A program made the translations under genes and the position numbers. The notes under the pieces were generated by a model that was not told the origin of the DNA, did not search any database, and saw only the letters and a program-made list of their open reading frames with translations. A stretch of DNA of 64,000 nucleotides, from the NCBI GenBank assembly GCA_003255065.1, contig QAOA01003946.1, forward strand, positions 715,272 to 779,271, in the 5' to 3' direction. Shown piece by piece: positions 13,053-25,708 of this stretch (positions are counted from its first letter, which is position 1; the number at the start of each line of letters is the position of its first letter). Origin of the DNA: Cercis canadensis. Lineage: Eukaryota; Streptophyta; Magnoliopsida; Fabales; Fabaceae.

Positions 13053-16000
13053 TTACATGCTACCAGCTCTGCCTGGAGTGGGTTTTGGCTTCACTTTTGC
13101 CATGTCAACAAGGTCCCCAAATAACTTATCCTCTGGCTTGGAAGGCTTTCCCGAAGGCACATAAGATGAAGCAGAAACCTGGTAGGAGTTTCTCAAACCA
13201 CTGTCATCTCTAACAGCTAGACCGTACATTTGCTGCTCAACGTATTGTTGCTGCGGACCATAGCCATATCCCATGAATTGGTTGCCATAAATCTGTTGAG
13301 GATACATGGATGCCATAGGACCAGCTTGCATTTGATGTGGAACCATACCCATATAGGGCCCTGCACCTCCCTGAATATGCTGAGGGTGCAAACCCACCTG
13401 ATTGTTTTGACCGACATGGCTATTAATTGCTGACATATGGCTGTTAGTATTTGGCTGCATATACATACCAACCATCTGGTCATTCCCAATTGCTTGAGGT
13501 CCCTGAGGATGTGCACCACTCTGAACATGTGTCATAACCACTTGAGTGACTTGCATTTGTTGAGGATATTGAGTGCTTGCAACTGGGCTACCATTATCTG
13601 TTGGTTGAGCTTCCCAGGGGGGCGGTGGCAATGATCCACTGCTCAGTGCACCTGTAAACCATAAAAATTGTGAGGGATGAAAATAACAAGGTAAAAAATT
13701 TGAGAGCACAAATTCTATACATTTACATTCTCTGCAATCCAATGGAATCACCAATCCATGGATCACTGCCAATCAGTTCAGAAAGATGACATTCAAGACT
13801 ACTGAATTTACCATGAAAAAATTAAAAAGCAGTGATCAGGTTCATCATTGCATTTGCTAAATACAAGAGAATGTAACTGCAAAGGTTTGTGCCAGAAAGG
13901 ATGTCTTTTAACCAAAAATAAAATACACAATGGAGCATTAAGTGCACCATAAGCGGGTGAAGGTGGCTGTTGCTGCTGTGCAACCTGACCATTCCAGGAA
14001 GGACCTGTGCTTTGGGAGTATGGTGACTGCTCATACCGAGGTGACCCCATATTTGGGGCACTTCCATTAGGGTAAAATCCACCTTGAGGAGACATAAAAG
14101 CCTGCTGCTGCTGAAACTGGGGGGCTAAGGGACTGTTTTGGCCAGCAACATTAGCTGGTTGGGTATTGATGGAATTTGGTGCACTGTTTCCATCAGAAAA
14201 CATGTCAAAAAGAACAAGGGCATTCTGCTGAGACACAGGACCTGCTGACTGCTGTTCTGTTACAGGAACAAGAGCAAGTGAAGTCTCTGCTTTTGGTGAG
14301 CTATAGTCATCACCACTGAGCAGGTCAATTTTGGGATCAGCCTTGGCAGGTGGAGCTGAACCATTAGGCGTGTTGGGTGCAGGAAGCAATAGCTGATTCA
14401 ATGTTTGAGCCCGTGCATCAGCACTAGAAGGGGATCTGCAAATTTATTTATTTTTTTTAAAAAAAGTCAAAGAACTAGAAGACACCTGATAGGCCGGATC
14501 TTGTCAATGCTTCAAACTTAGAATAATCTATGTCTACCTCTTGTGTTCAGGCACTATAAATGTATGCATAAATCAATATCAACTGTAAGGCCAAAAACTA
14601 AGACCTACAACCCAATTCATTATTGGCAAGAGATTTAATCAACTGATTACTAATTTATGAAGTACATACAAATATAGCAGCTTTCAATAGTTACACACAT
14701 AACAATCCAAAGCACAGTGGACTAGATCTCACACTTCCAATTATGACTTTTACTTCCCCAGCTAATCTTCAGATGAAGAAAATAAAACATCCAAATGAAA
14801 TTGATAGCACAAAACTTCACAAAGACTCAGCTTAAATTAAAGCCGAAAACTAGAGAGCTCATTTTCAATTGAGAGTTGTATCCGAGAATCTCTTCCTAAT
14901 TGAAAAGATGTCACTCCACCAGAAATAATGCAAGTAATAAGTGGCCAGAAAGCCCAGGACTCAATTAACACATAATGCCTGCAAAGTTATTTTGGATGAT
15001 ATAATTTTACTAGGAAAATAACATTGAGAATTTTCATGGATTCAACATATAAATAAAAGCAATTAACATAACACAGCCAAATGTAAAACAACCACAGAGA
15101 TTAGATTACCTCCCATCAGTTTGTTTGCTAGCATCTCCAGTATCAACCAAAGGACCACCAACATCTACAAGTGCCCCAGCAGGTGCAGGCTTAGATTTCT
15201 CTGTTTGATTTTGAACAGATGGTCCTGAGCCTGAAGCAATGGATTCATGCTTGGCAAGTACACGCTGCAAATCATCATTCAGAGCCAGTCCTTGGCACAG
15301 CAGTGATTCGTCCCTGAAAGGATAGAAAGGAAAACAACATGTTTATAATTTTATTTCATTTTCCTTTGGGGGATAAAAGGAAGAAAAAAATGAATTAAAC
15401 AAGTATAAAATTTTATCAGTCCTTACGAAGTTGAGTTAACAAGGTGTACCACTCTCTGCTTGTATGTTCGACATTGCTCCACCAAATCAACAATAACCTC
15501 CTGCCTAAGGCCCTGAAAAAGGGGGGGGAAATATCAGACATGTAATGGTGGACTTCGCTATTTGCAANCTGCCTAAGGCCCTGAAAAAGGGGGGGAAATA
15601 TCAGACATGTAATGGTGGACTTCGCTATTTGCAACACAATAATTAGTAATCTCTTGATTTTAAATGTTTTGAGGGAAAATATATTTAGAGAATGTCTGAA
15701 AGTAAGTTCAGAAGTGATCAATCAGCTAATTAAATTTTAAAATTTTTTAAAAGAATGATCATATAATTGTTTGGCAGTCAAGAAAGTCAGATTTAGTTTT
15801 GCAACTACATTAGTCAAATTAGTGTTTTCCATAAGCTACACCAACGATGCATTTGAAAAAAGAAAAAAAGAACAGTTTAGGAAATTATATGGACAGACAA
15901 ACTTAACTATACCATACGATTATCAAATTCTGGGCCATTGTTGCCTAACAATGACTGTGCAAAAGTAATCATGTTGAAGCTGATGATGTCCACAACAACT

Positions 16001-19000
16001 AAAGGCCCTTAATCAGATCGGTGACCAAATATTACTGGTTACATTCCAATTTTCATCTCCACAAACTTCTATACAGTTTTACGCTTTACTTGGATTTTGA
16101 TATAGTAAAATTTGACATCATCTAACAAAATTTCCCATATTTTATGCCTTATAATTGTGAGCAAAACTGATGGAAATCTGTCTCATTCATGAATACAGTT
16201 TTCAGAATTCTATAAATAACTGCCACACCCATATAATATAATTTTCAGCAGTTATATGTATAGCTAATGACTACAAGGGGAAAAACAATCAAGTAACTTT
16301 CAATCGTTTGAGGATACAATCAATTTGCTCAATACTTCAAGGGCAATAATGAAAAGTAAGAAAAAATTCAAGGTGCTAAAAGTGAGATTTAATGAGCATA
16401 TCCAATATAATTTAAATACATATTCAACCCAACTAGTAGATTACTTGAATAAAACTGTAAGCTAATCATTACAATACAGGACTATTTTTGTTCATATAAG
16501 TTCATCCTATTTTCACCTTTGAACCGAACCACTTACTTCTTTGTTACCCGGGTCTATCGCACTGAGCATTTCTGCAAGAACATCCATAATACCGCGTGCA
16601 TTCTGAATTTCGGTCAAACTGGCAATAGAAAGTTCAATTAAAACAAAAATGCATAATCACAAGGGGTAATCTGTACCACATAGTATCTTAACAGTTCTTA
16701 CTGATATTAATACCAATTAGCAGCACATATAAAAGAAGTACATATCAAGACCTGCATTTTTTCATACCATATACAGAAATAAACAACTGAGAGCCTCAAA
16801 ACCGAATTATCAATCACTCTTTTATTCAATGAAAATTTTGTTTAAAAAATGGTTACTCATTAAGCTATTTTTTGTATTTCCTTTTACTCATCTTTAATTT
16901 CCCCAGCCCCAACCACAGCCTAACTTTATTTAATTCCATTAGGAAAAAAATGACCCAACAGCCATCTTAACTGACGAAATAGAATAAAAGGTTAGGCCAA
17001 TTAAACAAAGCAAATAGTTTCAAATGTGCCATCTAAGCTGCAAAGAAAATCTGCACCAAATACATACGATTATGATACTTAACTAAGCTTAAATTAGATG
17101 TAACAACAAAAATTTTGATACCGCTGTCTTGCAGGCCATCAAGGATACATCTATAGATTGCATCCAGATACTGAGAGATTCAATCTATCACCCAAAAGGT
17201 TGGGGGGGGTACCAACCAAGAAGAACAACAACTCATTCAACTTCCTTTCAGATAACAAAGAAGGAGCTATAAATGAACCTTAGGGTAGGAAACTCAGACT
17301 CTGCTGAAGACTCAGCTGTGTCCTGCTGAAAATCAGAATTACGTAAATTTTGAGGATATGAAGCCAATGGTTGTGTTTGGGGAGGTGTAAACACAGGTGC
17401 AGATTGCTCAGACCTCTGAGGAAATACTGCCCCAGCACGCTGAAATAGACAAACAAATTAATTAAAAAGGCCAATGTAAATATCCTGAATGTGGTCACTC
17501 ACAATTAAACACCGAGTATATGCAGTTAGATGAGAATATTCAGTCTTAAAGAAAAAAGATAAAAGCTATTCTTATCAACTGTTCTCCTCCTAGTTAAGAA
17601 AGATAAGTTGAAAGAAAATTCCTTGTAAACAATCTCTAAGTAAAGAACTTCTAAATAAACATACCAACAGTTCCTGGTATGCGGCATAGTACTGTGGATA
17701 TCTCGCCCTCAGTCCTCCAAACGCCTCTTGCCAAGTATCTATAAGACCGAGTATCTTCTCTCTAACTTGCAAATCAGGCTACAATTGGCATGATAAATAA
17801 CATAACATATTTTACAAGATGAAAACAGGTATTACATACAACATCAATGAAAACATTCTAGAAATATTTATACCTTCCTCTTTGCTATTCTCACCATCTC
17901 ATGCAGAACATCTCTCTCTGCTACATGCATGTGAACAATGTCACCACAATTCTTTATGATTGTTTCCAGCAGCTAGAATACAGGGAACAGACCAAAAGAA
18001 GACAACAAAAAGTCCACCCATCATTAGAAAATTGACAGTAATAATGATGGAGGTGGATGTTGTGAGTGAAGGTGATTGTCAAAGACAAATGAAATAACTC
18101 ATTAAGAGGATCTTCCAAATTAGTAAATGCCCAAGTAGCTTGACCAATGTGAACATCTGAAGTGAAAACGTAAGACATAAAGTGCTCTAATGCTTACAGT
18201 TAGCGCAAGAAGTTGAACTTTTGAACTCTTACTTCCAATCCGCTTCTTTATACCTTTAACAACATCCTTTGCTTGCCTGATAAAGCATAACCAAAATGAG
18301 TTCTCAAACTCTGGCGCATACACCAATAAAACCCTTGAAATCATTTATAAAATTAAACATTTTCATCCCAAAAAAAGTATACAGTTGACTTGATCCTCTG
18401 AACTGCAGAAGTTCATAATTGTGAATGTTCAGATATACCTCCTTTCTGAGCTCCAAATTTTAAAACCACAACCAAATGGGCACAAAGACAAACTAATGTA
18501 CTTACAAAGTCACAAACAGATATTTTTCTTCTAATTTACCCAGTTGAATGTGGCAATCATATGCTTTCAGATGCATTTTTAGAATACTATTGAAGGCACT
18601 AGGTGTGGACCTGCATCTAGTGGTGAGGGGGTCTAGGTAGTTTGCAGGAGGTCAAGGGTTCAAACCTTCATGCAACCATGTAATTTGTAAACCAAAGAAA
18701 AAAATAGTGCATCCTATTTGCTGTAAAACCATGCATAGCCCTTCCCGTAAGCTATAACAGTATAGTGAACAGCAAAGTGTCATGAAAGCAAATTCGACAT
18801 CATAGAGAATATGCTAGACCATGTGATCATTCAAAAACTTGCAGAATGTTCATTAACCATCCACGATCACTAATTCCACAAATTCAAAAATCTAGCGAAC
18901 AAGTGCCCTCAAACCCAAGACTTATGAAGCAGAAAGCTTATATGTTCACTATTCATATATATCAATCAAATAGGAGGATGATATAGAGAACCCACTCAAA

Positions 19001-19519
19001 GAATTCACTTAATGGGAGGTTGACAGCCCAGGTCCAACATCTAATTCAAACCAAATTACTTATTCCGAGACTTTGCTGTTCCATTAAAGCTAAGGCAATG
19101 CAACAGTGAATTTTAATTCATGAATAAAGAAGCGCAAAGGAGAATTGGCAGGCAAGACCAAGCTTCCCCGTTGTTACTAATCACACTCCATAAGCAAGCT
19201 CGGGCATTAATCAAAATTTCCCAACAGAGTGTAAAGAAATTTCATTGGAAAATTTCTATTTCTAATTTTCCTGGAAACCAGATGACAACTATTCGATCAA
19301 AGTATATAACTCAAAAGACAAAACCAAAAAGAAAAAAGGAAAGCAATATTACGCAGAAAATCACACATATCGATTAGATAAGCCAAGGATAGCAGTGAGA
19401 ATCCGGTGCTACGCTTACCCAGGATCGTGATTCAGCATGTCACAGATCTCGATATTCCTGGCCCAATCAGGGCCGATGAGCATGTCGCTCGTGGCTCTTT
19501 CTACCAAAGAATTCACCAT
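13053..19519 (-). CDS. TOM1-like (TOL) VHS-GAT ubiquitin receptor
   Basis: TOL proteins bind ubiquitinated membrane cargo and feed it into the ESCRT pathway toward the vacuole, standing in for the missing ESCRT-0 in plants. Ten coding exons join in frame to 2,013 nt (670 residues): 19419-19519, 18198-18276, 17874-17972, 17665-17778, 17279-17439, 16537-16618, 15427-15512, 15110-15313, 13948-14435, 13053-13651. Residues 1-131 are the VHS domain ([37 protein letters not shown]). Residues about 186-280 are the GAT domain ([35 protein letters not shown]). The C-terminal half is Gln/Pro/Met-rich, low in complexity, and ends GRAGSM. Length and ending resemble Arabidopsis TOL6/TOL9. The donor of the ninth exon (13948) was chosen because it keeps the frame; its context GTGCAC is weak. 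Confidence 0.93.
15501..15634. repeat. Duplicated 66-67-base segment around a single N (assembly join)
   Basis: Bases 15501-15567 and 15569-15634 match except for one G in a homopolymer, with the lone N at 15568 between them. The copy at 15569 repeats the acceptor end of a TOM1-like exon and would look like a stray exon fragment. The likely explanation is an unmerged contig overlap, not exon duplication. Confidence 0.85.
18599..18712 (+). mobile_element. Possible tRNA-derived SINE fragment in TOM1-like intron 1
   Basis: A perfect match to the RNA polymerase III B-box core, GGTTCAAACC, lies at 18657-18666. An A-box-like stretch, CATCTAGTGGTGAGG, lies about 40 bases upstream (18614-18628), and an A-rich end follows near 18700. 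That order and spacing suit a plant SINE. I found no clear target-site duplication, so the borders are approximate. Confidence 0.45.
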
Positions 19520-19784
19520 TTCTGCTCACCAAAAGCGATTCAATCAAAAGATCAAAATTATTCCAATGAACATAAACGAACTACCGGTGAGATCGTAGAG
19601 AATTCCGGCTTTGTGACAGAATATACCGGCTTCTCTTTCTGTTTCTCTTACTCCCCCTCGCTCTCAAACGCTGTGTGTGTATCCCACGAAGATTGCTGGT
19701 TTCCTCATTTCCGTTGAGGAAATTTCTTAGCGATCGAGGGCAGAATTGGAAGTGGAAGAATTACAAAATTAAATCACAACTTGC

Positions 19785-19790
19785 CACGTG
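19785..19790. promoter_or_regulatory. G-box upstream of the TOM1-like gene
   Basis: The sequence CCACGTG contains the palindromic CACGTG core bound by plant bZIP and bHLH factors. It lies about 265 bases upstream of the TOM1-like ATG. Its position is suitable, but a six-base motif can occur by chance. Confidence 0.35.
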
Positions 19791-20257
19791 TTGGGCTGTT
19801 GGTTCACCGGCGTCGTATTAAGGCGCACTTCATCTTGATACCGCTCCTTTGGCCGACCACTTTGATCCAGCGGTGCTGACCAAGTTAAATCCTGGTGGTG
19901 CATGGGCAGGCTAGCAAAACCATATGCAATGACACGGTTGCCCCTGAACGGAAAGATGTTTGCATTATCTAGTCAATCAATTTAATAATTTCTTTTGACA
20001 TTAAGGGTTTTGATCTCTTATTATTATTTTTTAATAGTTTCGGCAACGATTTTGATTTTAAGTTGAAACATAGAATCAATAAATCGAAAATAATCTCATA
20101 TATGCTCAAATTGTTTGGTTCCTATTACTATTTCATTGGTACTATAATTGTTGTCATTATTATTTCCTATGATAGAAAGAAATTTTTTTTTTTGGCCTCT
20201 GGATGAGATTACTCCTACATATTGTATATACCTACCTCGGATATTGTATATACCCAA

Positions 20258-20284
20258 AATAATAATAATAATAATAATAATAAA
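20258..20284. repeat. AAT trinucleotide microsatellite
   Basis: A perfect run of about nine AAT units in intergenic DNA. Confidence 0.85.
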
Positions 20285-21351
20285 TAGAAAGCCATTTTTT
20301 TTGAATTATTTGGAAACACCCTTTAAGTGTTCGCAAAATATCCACTTAATAACTGATATTTACTGAATATATTTTTGGGATATTTACTGAATTAATCAAG
20401 CCAAAGGGATAACAAAATGTTAGATAACTTAGGTTAAGCGAATTTTGGTGAAAAAATATGATGCTTTTAAACAACCAACGATTTCTCTTCTACTTAAAAC
20501 ATGAATAAAAAAAAAAATTGAGCAGAAAATGGAAAGGAATGCCATGTTCCATGGAAATTGTAGAGACAGACTATTAAAATAAGTTAATGCACACAACAAA
20601 ATATACCTAAACCTACTGGATTTACATTTACAGGTGGTTTTGGAATAACTTTTTGGAACGAGAAAAAGGTGAGAAGAAAACAAATGCGATCACTTTTTCC
20701 AAAGCAAGTGGCTTAGGTCATAACCATACAGCATAGTTAAGGTTAAATTCTCCACTTATTTTTATTAAAATTATGCACATGTCAATCAAAACTTCCACCA
20801 TTACATTAGAGATTCCACCATGCCACCATTGACATCGTCATCCATTTTGCTGTCCACGCATGCAGATACTTTAGCTGATGGGCCGGCATACATATCTCAA
20901 AAAGAAAGGGTTTCATATCCATGCTCTGCTAACTGAACAACTTTTAGAGAAGAAAAGCTTTGCATTTTGTCAAGATCTTTGTAGAAACGTCATTTTTTGG
21001 TGGAATGGTTTCGGCTTAAACAAACTGATACTAGCAGCAGCAAATTAAGAGCCACAACAAGAGATGATGACTTGCACTTTCCCATTAACTCTTTCTCTTT
21101 GCACTAGTAAGATAAGATAAAGTGGCAAGTAAAAAGGTTGATATTATTAGACAAGAAAAGGGTATTTCTAAGATAAGCTCAAATCGTATATAGATTCTTA
21201 CAAATTACAACAACATAACAAGCTATACAACAAATGGGAAACACGGTTTATAGGCATCCTTGTAGGATCACAGCTGCTTGGCAGTCTATAACAATGGATT
21301 TCGACGTTAGAAGCTCCCCACGAAATGTCAAGAGAAGGAAATTGCGTTGGC

Positions 21352-23869
21352 TCAATAAGGAACGGGTATGCGAACAGTAGGAGGGCCTGATTTCATGTCC
21401 TCGACAATTAGATTTAAGAGAGACTGGGTTACAGGGCCTTCTTTGCCTAGGAGGAAAACACAATGAAGTTAATCAACTCACAAAACAAAAGCAACATCAA
21501 TTCAACTATTTAAAGATCTTAACCAAACAATAAGCTGAATATTCTTGACAGAAGTTTCGTGCAATAATGGATTAGGAATAAAAAGTACAGAATTGCTGAA
21601 GCTACAAACTTTGGGGTAGAGAAACCAATGTAACACTAACAACACTGCAGAAAAGGGGATTCTATAACATCTCCCAAGGTGACCCTAAATATAGAAAGCA
21701 GAAACTGAGAAACCCATAGTTACAATCAGCAGCTCAACAGAACCAGCAGCAAAAAGAGTAACATCTGTTCAAAAGATACCAACAAGAAAATATATGTACT
21801 ATATGTTATAATTTTTAGAAAACGCAGTAAGAAGCCCCAAGAAGAAGTTCATCCATTGGTAAGAAAACAATATAGGTTTCTTAAAATCACTACATCAGTT
21901 ATTCTTTCCAGGAAGTAAGTAGTAAAATACTCACCATCTCCAATGAATTGCTCATCCCACTGCACTACAGGTCGAACAAGAACTCCACTGCCAATAAGCA
22001 TCATTTCATCTGATTTCTTCCCCTCATCCACTGTCACATTTTTCACCCTTATCCCTTGAAGCTTACCCTCCCTCACCAGACACTCGGCAAGTGTTAAAAC
22101 TCTCTTAGCTGTGCAACCACTTAGGATTTTGTCAAAGTAAGGCATTATAAGTTCCTTATCTTTACTGACAAATGCCACATTCATGTTAGGTCCTTCAGCA
22201 ACAAACCCATCACTATCAAGCCAAATGCCAGCAAAAGCACCAGCTTCTTCACCTTCCATCTTCGAAAGCACATTTGGAAGGTAATTCACACTCTTAGTGG
22301 TTGCAAACTGCGGAGGTTTAATCGGTATAGATGAAGTCACAACTTTGACTCCCCTAGAATTGAACGGTGAGAGATCCTGAATTACAATTGCATAAAGACT
22401 GGACTCGTCGCAGCCAGAGGGAGATAGCTGAAAATCACCAGGTCCTGCTGAAAGCCAATATCTTAGTGATCCTTTTCTACACTTGGAAGCACTCACAGTT
22501 TTTATCAGTATTCTTCGTATGATCCCACGATCAAATGGAGGGTCTATTTTGGCCAAGGATGCTGACATTAAAAAGCGGTCAAGGTGTTGATCAAGCTCAT
22601 ATAGGTATCTGGAATGCAGAAAATACATCATTTGATAGCTTTATACAGTATAAAAGAAAAGCACAGGGATAAATAAGAGACTTCTTTAGTAATAGACAAT
22701 TATACTTCATAACCGCTTTAACTAAACATTTATTCTTTCTCCTCTTTTGGAGGTGGGGAGGGACAGAAGGGAGTGACTGAATGTTCTTTCTTGTTTGCTT
22801 GAAAATATAACTTGCATATGTTGTCATATCTTCTTCTATGCAATCCAGGATTCAAGTTTTTCGTTTTCACTTTTCGGCACTTCAATTTAAAGACAGATAG
22901 AGTAGCTCAGAGGACTCCTTGTATGGAATATAAGTAGAAAATTGGGAGGTCCTGCTATTAATCTCAAAATAAAATCCAAGTGAATTTCTCATGCTCACTT
23001 CAGAATAAAAGAATAACCCTTATTAAGAGGTGGAAATCACTAACCCGTCCATTATTGCTGCAGTATCAAATACACCATGGCCCCTATGGACCATGTGGTC
23101 ATCCATTGGGATAACCATAGCAGCTGGATCTGTTGTTATCCCACCAAAAACGCTAGAATACATGGCAAGGAATTGCTGCTTGCCTTTTATATTTTCTCTG
23201 TATGTTTTTAGCTTTTCAAGGGCCTTAAAAGTGCATAAACGAAAAAAACCATTAGTAACAACATAGTTTTGCTGCGCATATAAAATAGTTATTTTCTTTT
23301 TGATTTGAGGGAGGGGGAAAAAAAATAAGGGGAAGAAGTATTATCTAATAATCTTTTGGAGATGGCCAAAAGCCAATTTCTCGGTCTTCATACTTGGTGC
23401 AATATGATCAAATAAACCAATCAACAAAACTAAATTCAAAGATTAAAGCACTGGAAAGCAAAATAAAAAATTGAAGGCAAAAGTAAATGTTAGACCTCCG
23501 AGCAAGACAAGAGAGGAACATCAGATATTTCAGTTTTAGAATCTGCGACATCAAAGCATACCATCAGTTTTGGAAACCAATATCAGTATCATTAAAAGGA
23601 TGTAAGCCAAGCCAACAGCATGTTAGCGATGATCCATTACAAATGGGTTATGGAAAGATGAAAAACTTACCAACGAAGCCTCCAGATTGGTTGGAATTTC
23701 TCAAAGTCCTTATTTTTCTAATGGACCCATGTTGAAGATAGCGTTGGCAAGGTGCCAGAAAAGGAAGATTTGGTGAACTTACATTTGAAACTAGAGAGTG
23801 ATCAACCAGTTTTGAAGAGAAATGTGGGTTTTGTGATACGGGTTTCGGAAGGAATTCGAGAGAAAACAT
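21352..23869 (-). CDS. Plastid D-amino-acid transaminase / aminodeoxychorismate lyase-like enzyme
   Basis: This is a fold-type IV PLP enzyme of the branched-chain aminotransferase family. It closely matches what I recall of Arabidopsis At5g57850, reported both as D-amino-acid transaminase and as aminodeoxychorismate lyase, which makes p-aminobenzoate for folate in plastids. Five exons (23671-23869, 23496-23542, 23045-23223, 21935-22608, 21352-21446) join to 1,194 nt, 397 residues. The first 70 or so residues are Ser/Asn-rich with few acids, like a transit peptide. Motifs in order: DDHMVHRGHGVFDTA, YLYELDQHLDRF, SLRYWLSAGPGDF, the lysine-bearing TTKSVNYLPNVL, AEGPNMNVAFV, LSGCTAKRVLTLAE and MMLIGSGVLVRPVVQWD, ending IPVPY. 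The start is the ATG giving MFSLEFLPK; the frame is open a little further upstream but only from a TTG. The exact substrate cannot be read from sequence. Confidence 0.92.
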
Positions 23870-24134
23870 GGCCTCAACCCTCAAGCAGACTAGTAGAAAC
23901 TGCTCGTGGAAACCGTTCGAGGCTCGGATTGGGTTTCTGAATTGCTAGTTTGACTTCGACAGCTCCAACGGAGGAAGACGATAGAAAGCTCGTCAGTATA
24001 AAATTATAAATAGTTTTGTTAATGTTTGATGAGTTTAAATGAAATTGGGAGAATTATTTTAAGGTTATGAAACTTAAAATAAATTTTTTAGAGTAAACAA
24101 GAGTAACTATGATCAAATGATATGATTATTATTA
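23870..24134. other. Upstream region of the aminotransferase gene
   Basis: Probable leader and promoter of the minus-strand aminotransferase gene. It ends in the 9-base duplication TTATTATTA (24126-24134) that flanks the next MITE. Confidence 0.4.
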
Positions 24135-24550
24135 GTGAAAAGTCCTAAAAACTCCTCTAAACTATGTTCTTGTTATACTTTATCTCCTATGCTTAAAAAA
24201 CGTAAGAAAAATTTCCTTGAACTTTTAAAATGTGCACTTTACCCCATGACCTTGACGTCCGTCCATCAATATGCACATGATGTGATTAATCTGGGTCATA
24301 GTGCAATTTTGTAAGGGTATAAATAAAAATAAATTTATAAAAATTAGGGTCAAAAAGTAATATTCAACAAATTTTGGGGTCAAATTATAATATTCAAATC
24401 TCTTATTCCGTCTATTAATGGACGAACATCAGAGTCGTAGAGATAAAGTACACATTTTGAAAGTTTAAGGAGGTCTTTCTTACATTTTTTAAGCGTGAAA
24501 GGTAAAGTTCAACAAGAGCATAATTTAGTAGAATTTTTAAGACTTTTCCC
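24135..24550. mobile_element. Second Mutator-type MITE, 416 bp, with 9-bp target duplication
   Basis: The terminal inverted repeats are about 140 bases long: the left begins GTGAAAAGTCC and the right ends GACTTTTCCC, with aligned internal blocks such as CTTAAAAAACGTAAG and ACGTCCGTCCAT. The direct repeat TTATTATTA at 24126-24134 and 24551-24559 is perfect. No transposase is present. It differs in sequence from the element at 10968 but shares its architecture. Confidence 0.85.
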
Positions 24551-24559
24551 TTATTATTA

Positions 24560-25708
24560 AAATTCTACTTATATATTTTAGTAATTTTTTTATAAAAAAA
24601 TTAGAATGAGGGGAGACAATCTCTTCTAAAAATAATAATACTTATAAAATTATATATTGCTTACGAAATAGAAATTGTTAGTAGTAGATTTAAACATAAG
24701 TTTTACAAGCAAAATACTTTAATTATTATCAATTTAATCAATATTTTTATAATTTTTTAAAACAATAATATATTATTTGATGTAACTTTTTCAGCTAAAA
24801 AATTCAAAATTTAATATGCTAGTAATTTTGCATTTTCTGCTCCACAAAGCTAAAAAAATAAAAATAAAACTTGAGTATGTTTCATTATTTAATACTTTCA
24901 TGTCACAAGATAATTTATAAGTTTATTCGAGTTGATATGTGAGTTTAATAAAATAATATGAATTATTTTAATAATACATTTTAATGTATTATGAATATTA
25001 TTGATGAATAGAAGCATGTACAGTATAATTTATTTTAATTTTTTTTAAAGAGTTAAGGTTAATTTTTTGTATCCTTAATGAAAAAATTTAATTGTATTTA
25101 TTCATAAAAATAAAAATAAAAAATATCACTTACTAGTTATGATATTAAACAATTACACTTTTTTACGATTTTTTTAAAAGTAAAAATGTACTCTTTTTCT
25201 TTTTTGTGATTTTGCATATCACCAATAAAAAAAGTCATCTAAAGTTTTTTTGTCTTGGTCATCGATAGTCCTTTTCTTTTGGCCAACAAATGTATCTATT
25301 TTGCTCTGAAGTTTTTTGAAAGCAACACCTTCAGGGAAAAAAAATCTTAGAGCATCGCAAAAGGTCGTCTTCAATTCTTTACCTCCCTCCTCCATATTTA
25401 GTTGGAATCTTCAATTATTGTGTTGTTCTCTCGCTTTACAATTTTCCGGAGACAATTCAAGATTTAAACCCTAAGCCCGCAATCAGATTTTCCACTTTGG
25501 AGTTCATATTATCAATACAAGAGATTTCAGAAGTCTCGGCGCCTCGGAGAAATTTTGAAACCCTAGTCTTGAAGACCAACTTTGTAGTGAGATTTCAGTG
25601 CAAGATGCCACCCCATCTGCATTCACCAACCATAAATCCATATCGAGTTGATTCTTGAGTCGAGTTTTTGTTGAGTAGGCACTGCTTGCTACTTGCAGTC
25701 TTGCAGTA
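24560..25708. other. AT-rich spacer and leader of the membrane protein gene
   Basis: Very AT-rich until about 25300, then a less AT-rich stretch that is probably the 5' untranslated leader. It includes a telo-box-type AAACCCTAA at 25466-25474 and AAACCCTAG near 25558. No other gene is seen. Confidence 0.45.
25466..25474 (+). promoter_or_regulatory. Telo-box (AAACCCTAA) upstream of the membrane protein gene
   Basis: An exact AAACCCTAA motif lies about 240 bases before the start codon, with a related AAACCCTAG near 25558. Such motifs are common close to transcription starts of plant housekeeping and translation genes. Confidence 0.4.

Larger units (their letters stand above)
19520..21351. other. 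TOM1-like promoter region and spacer to the aminotransferase gene
   Basis: The region from 19520 to about 19720 probably holds the TOM1-like 5' untranslated leader. A palindromic G-box (CACGTG) lies at 19785-19790, about 265 bases upstream of the start codon. The rest is AT-rich, with an AAT microsatellite at 20258-20284. The last few hundred bases are probably the 3' UTR of the next gene. No other gene is seen. Confidence 0.45.

Noticed and set aside
13653..13772. Upstream extension of the last TOM1-like exon reading frame
   Set aside because: A TTTACAG acceptor precedes 13651 and the family sequence resumes there; the extension has no TOL resemblance and is intron.
15569..15634. Extra exon-like fragment in the TOM1-like gene
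   Set aside because: It is the second copy of an N-flanked assembly duplication. The true exon, 15427-15512, joins its neighbours in frame without it.
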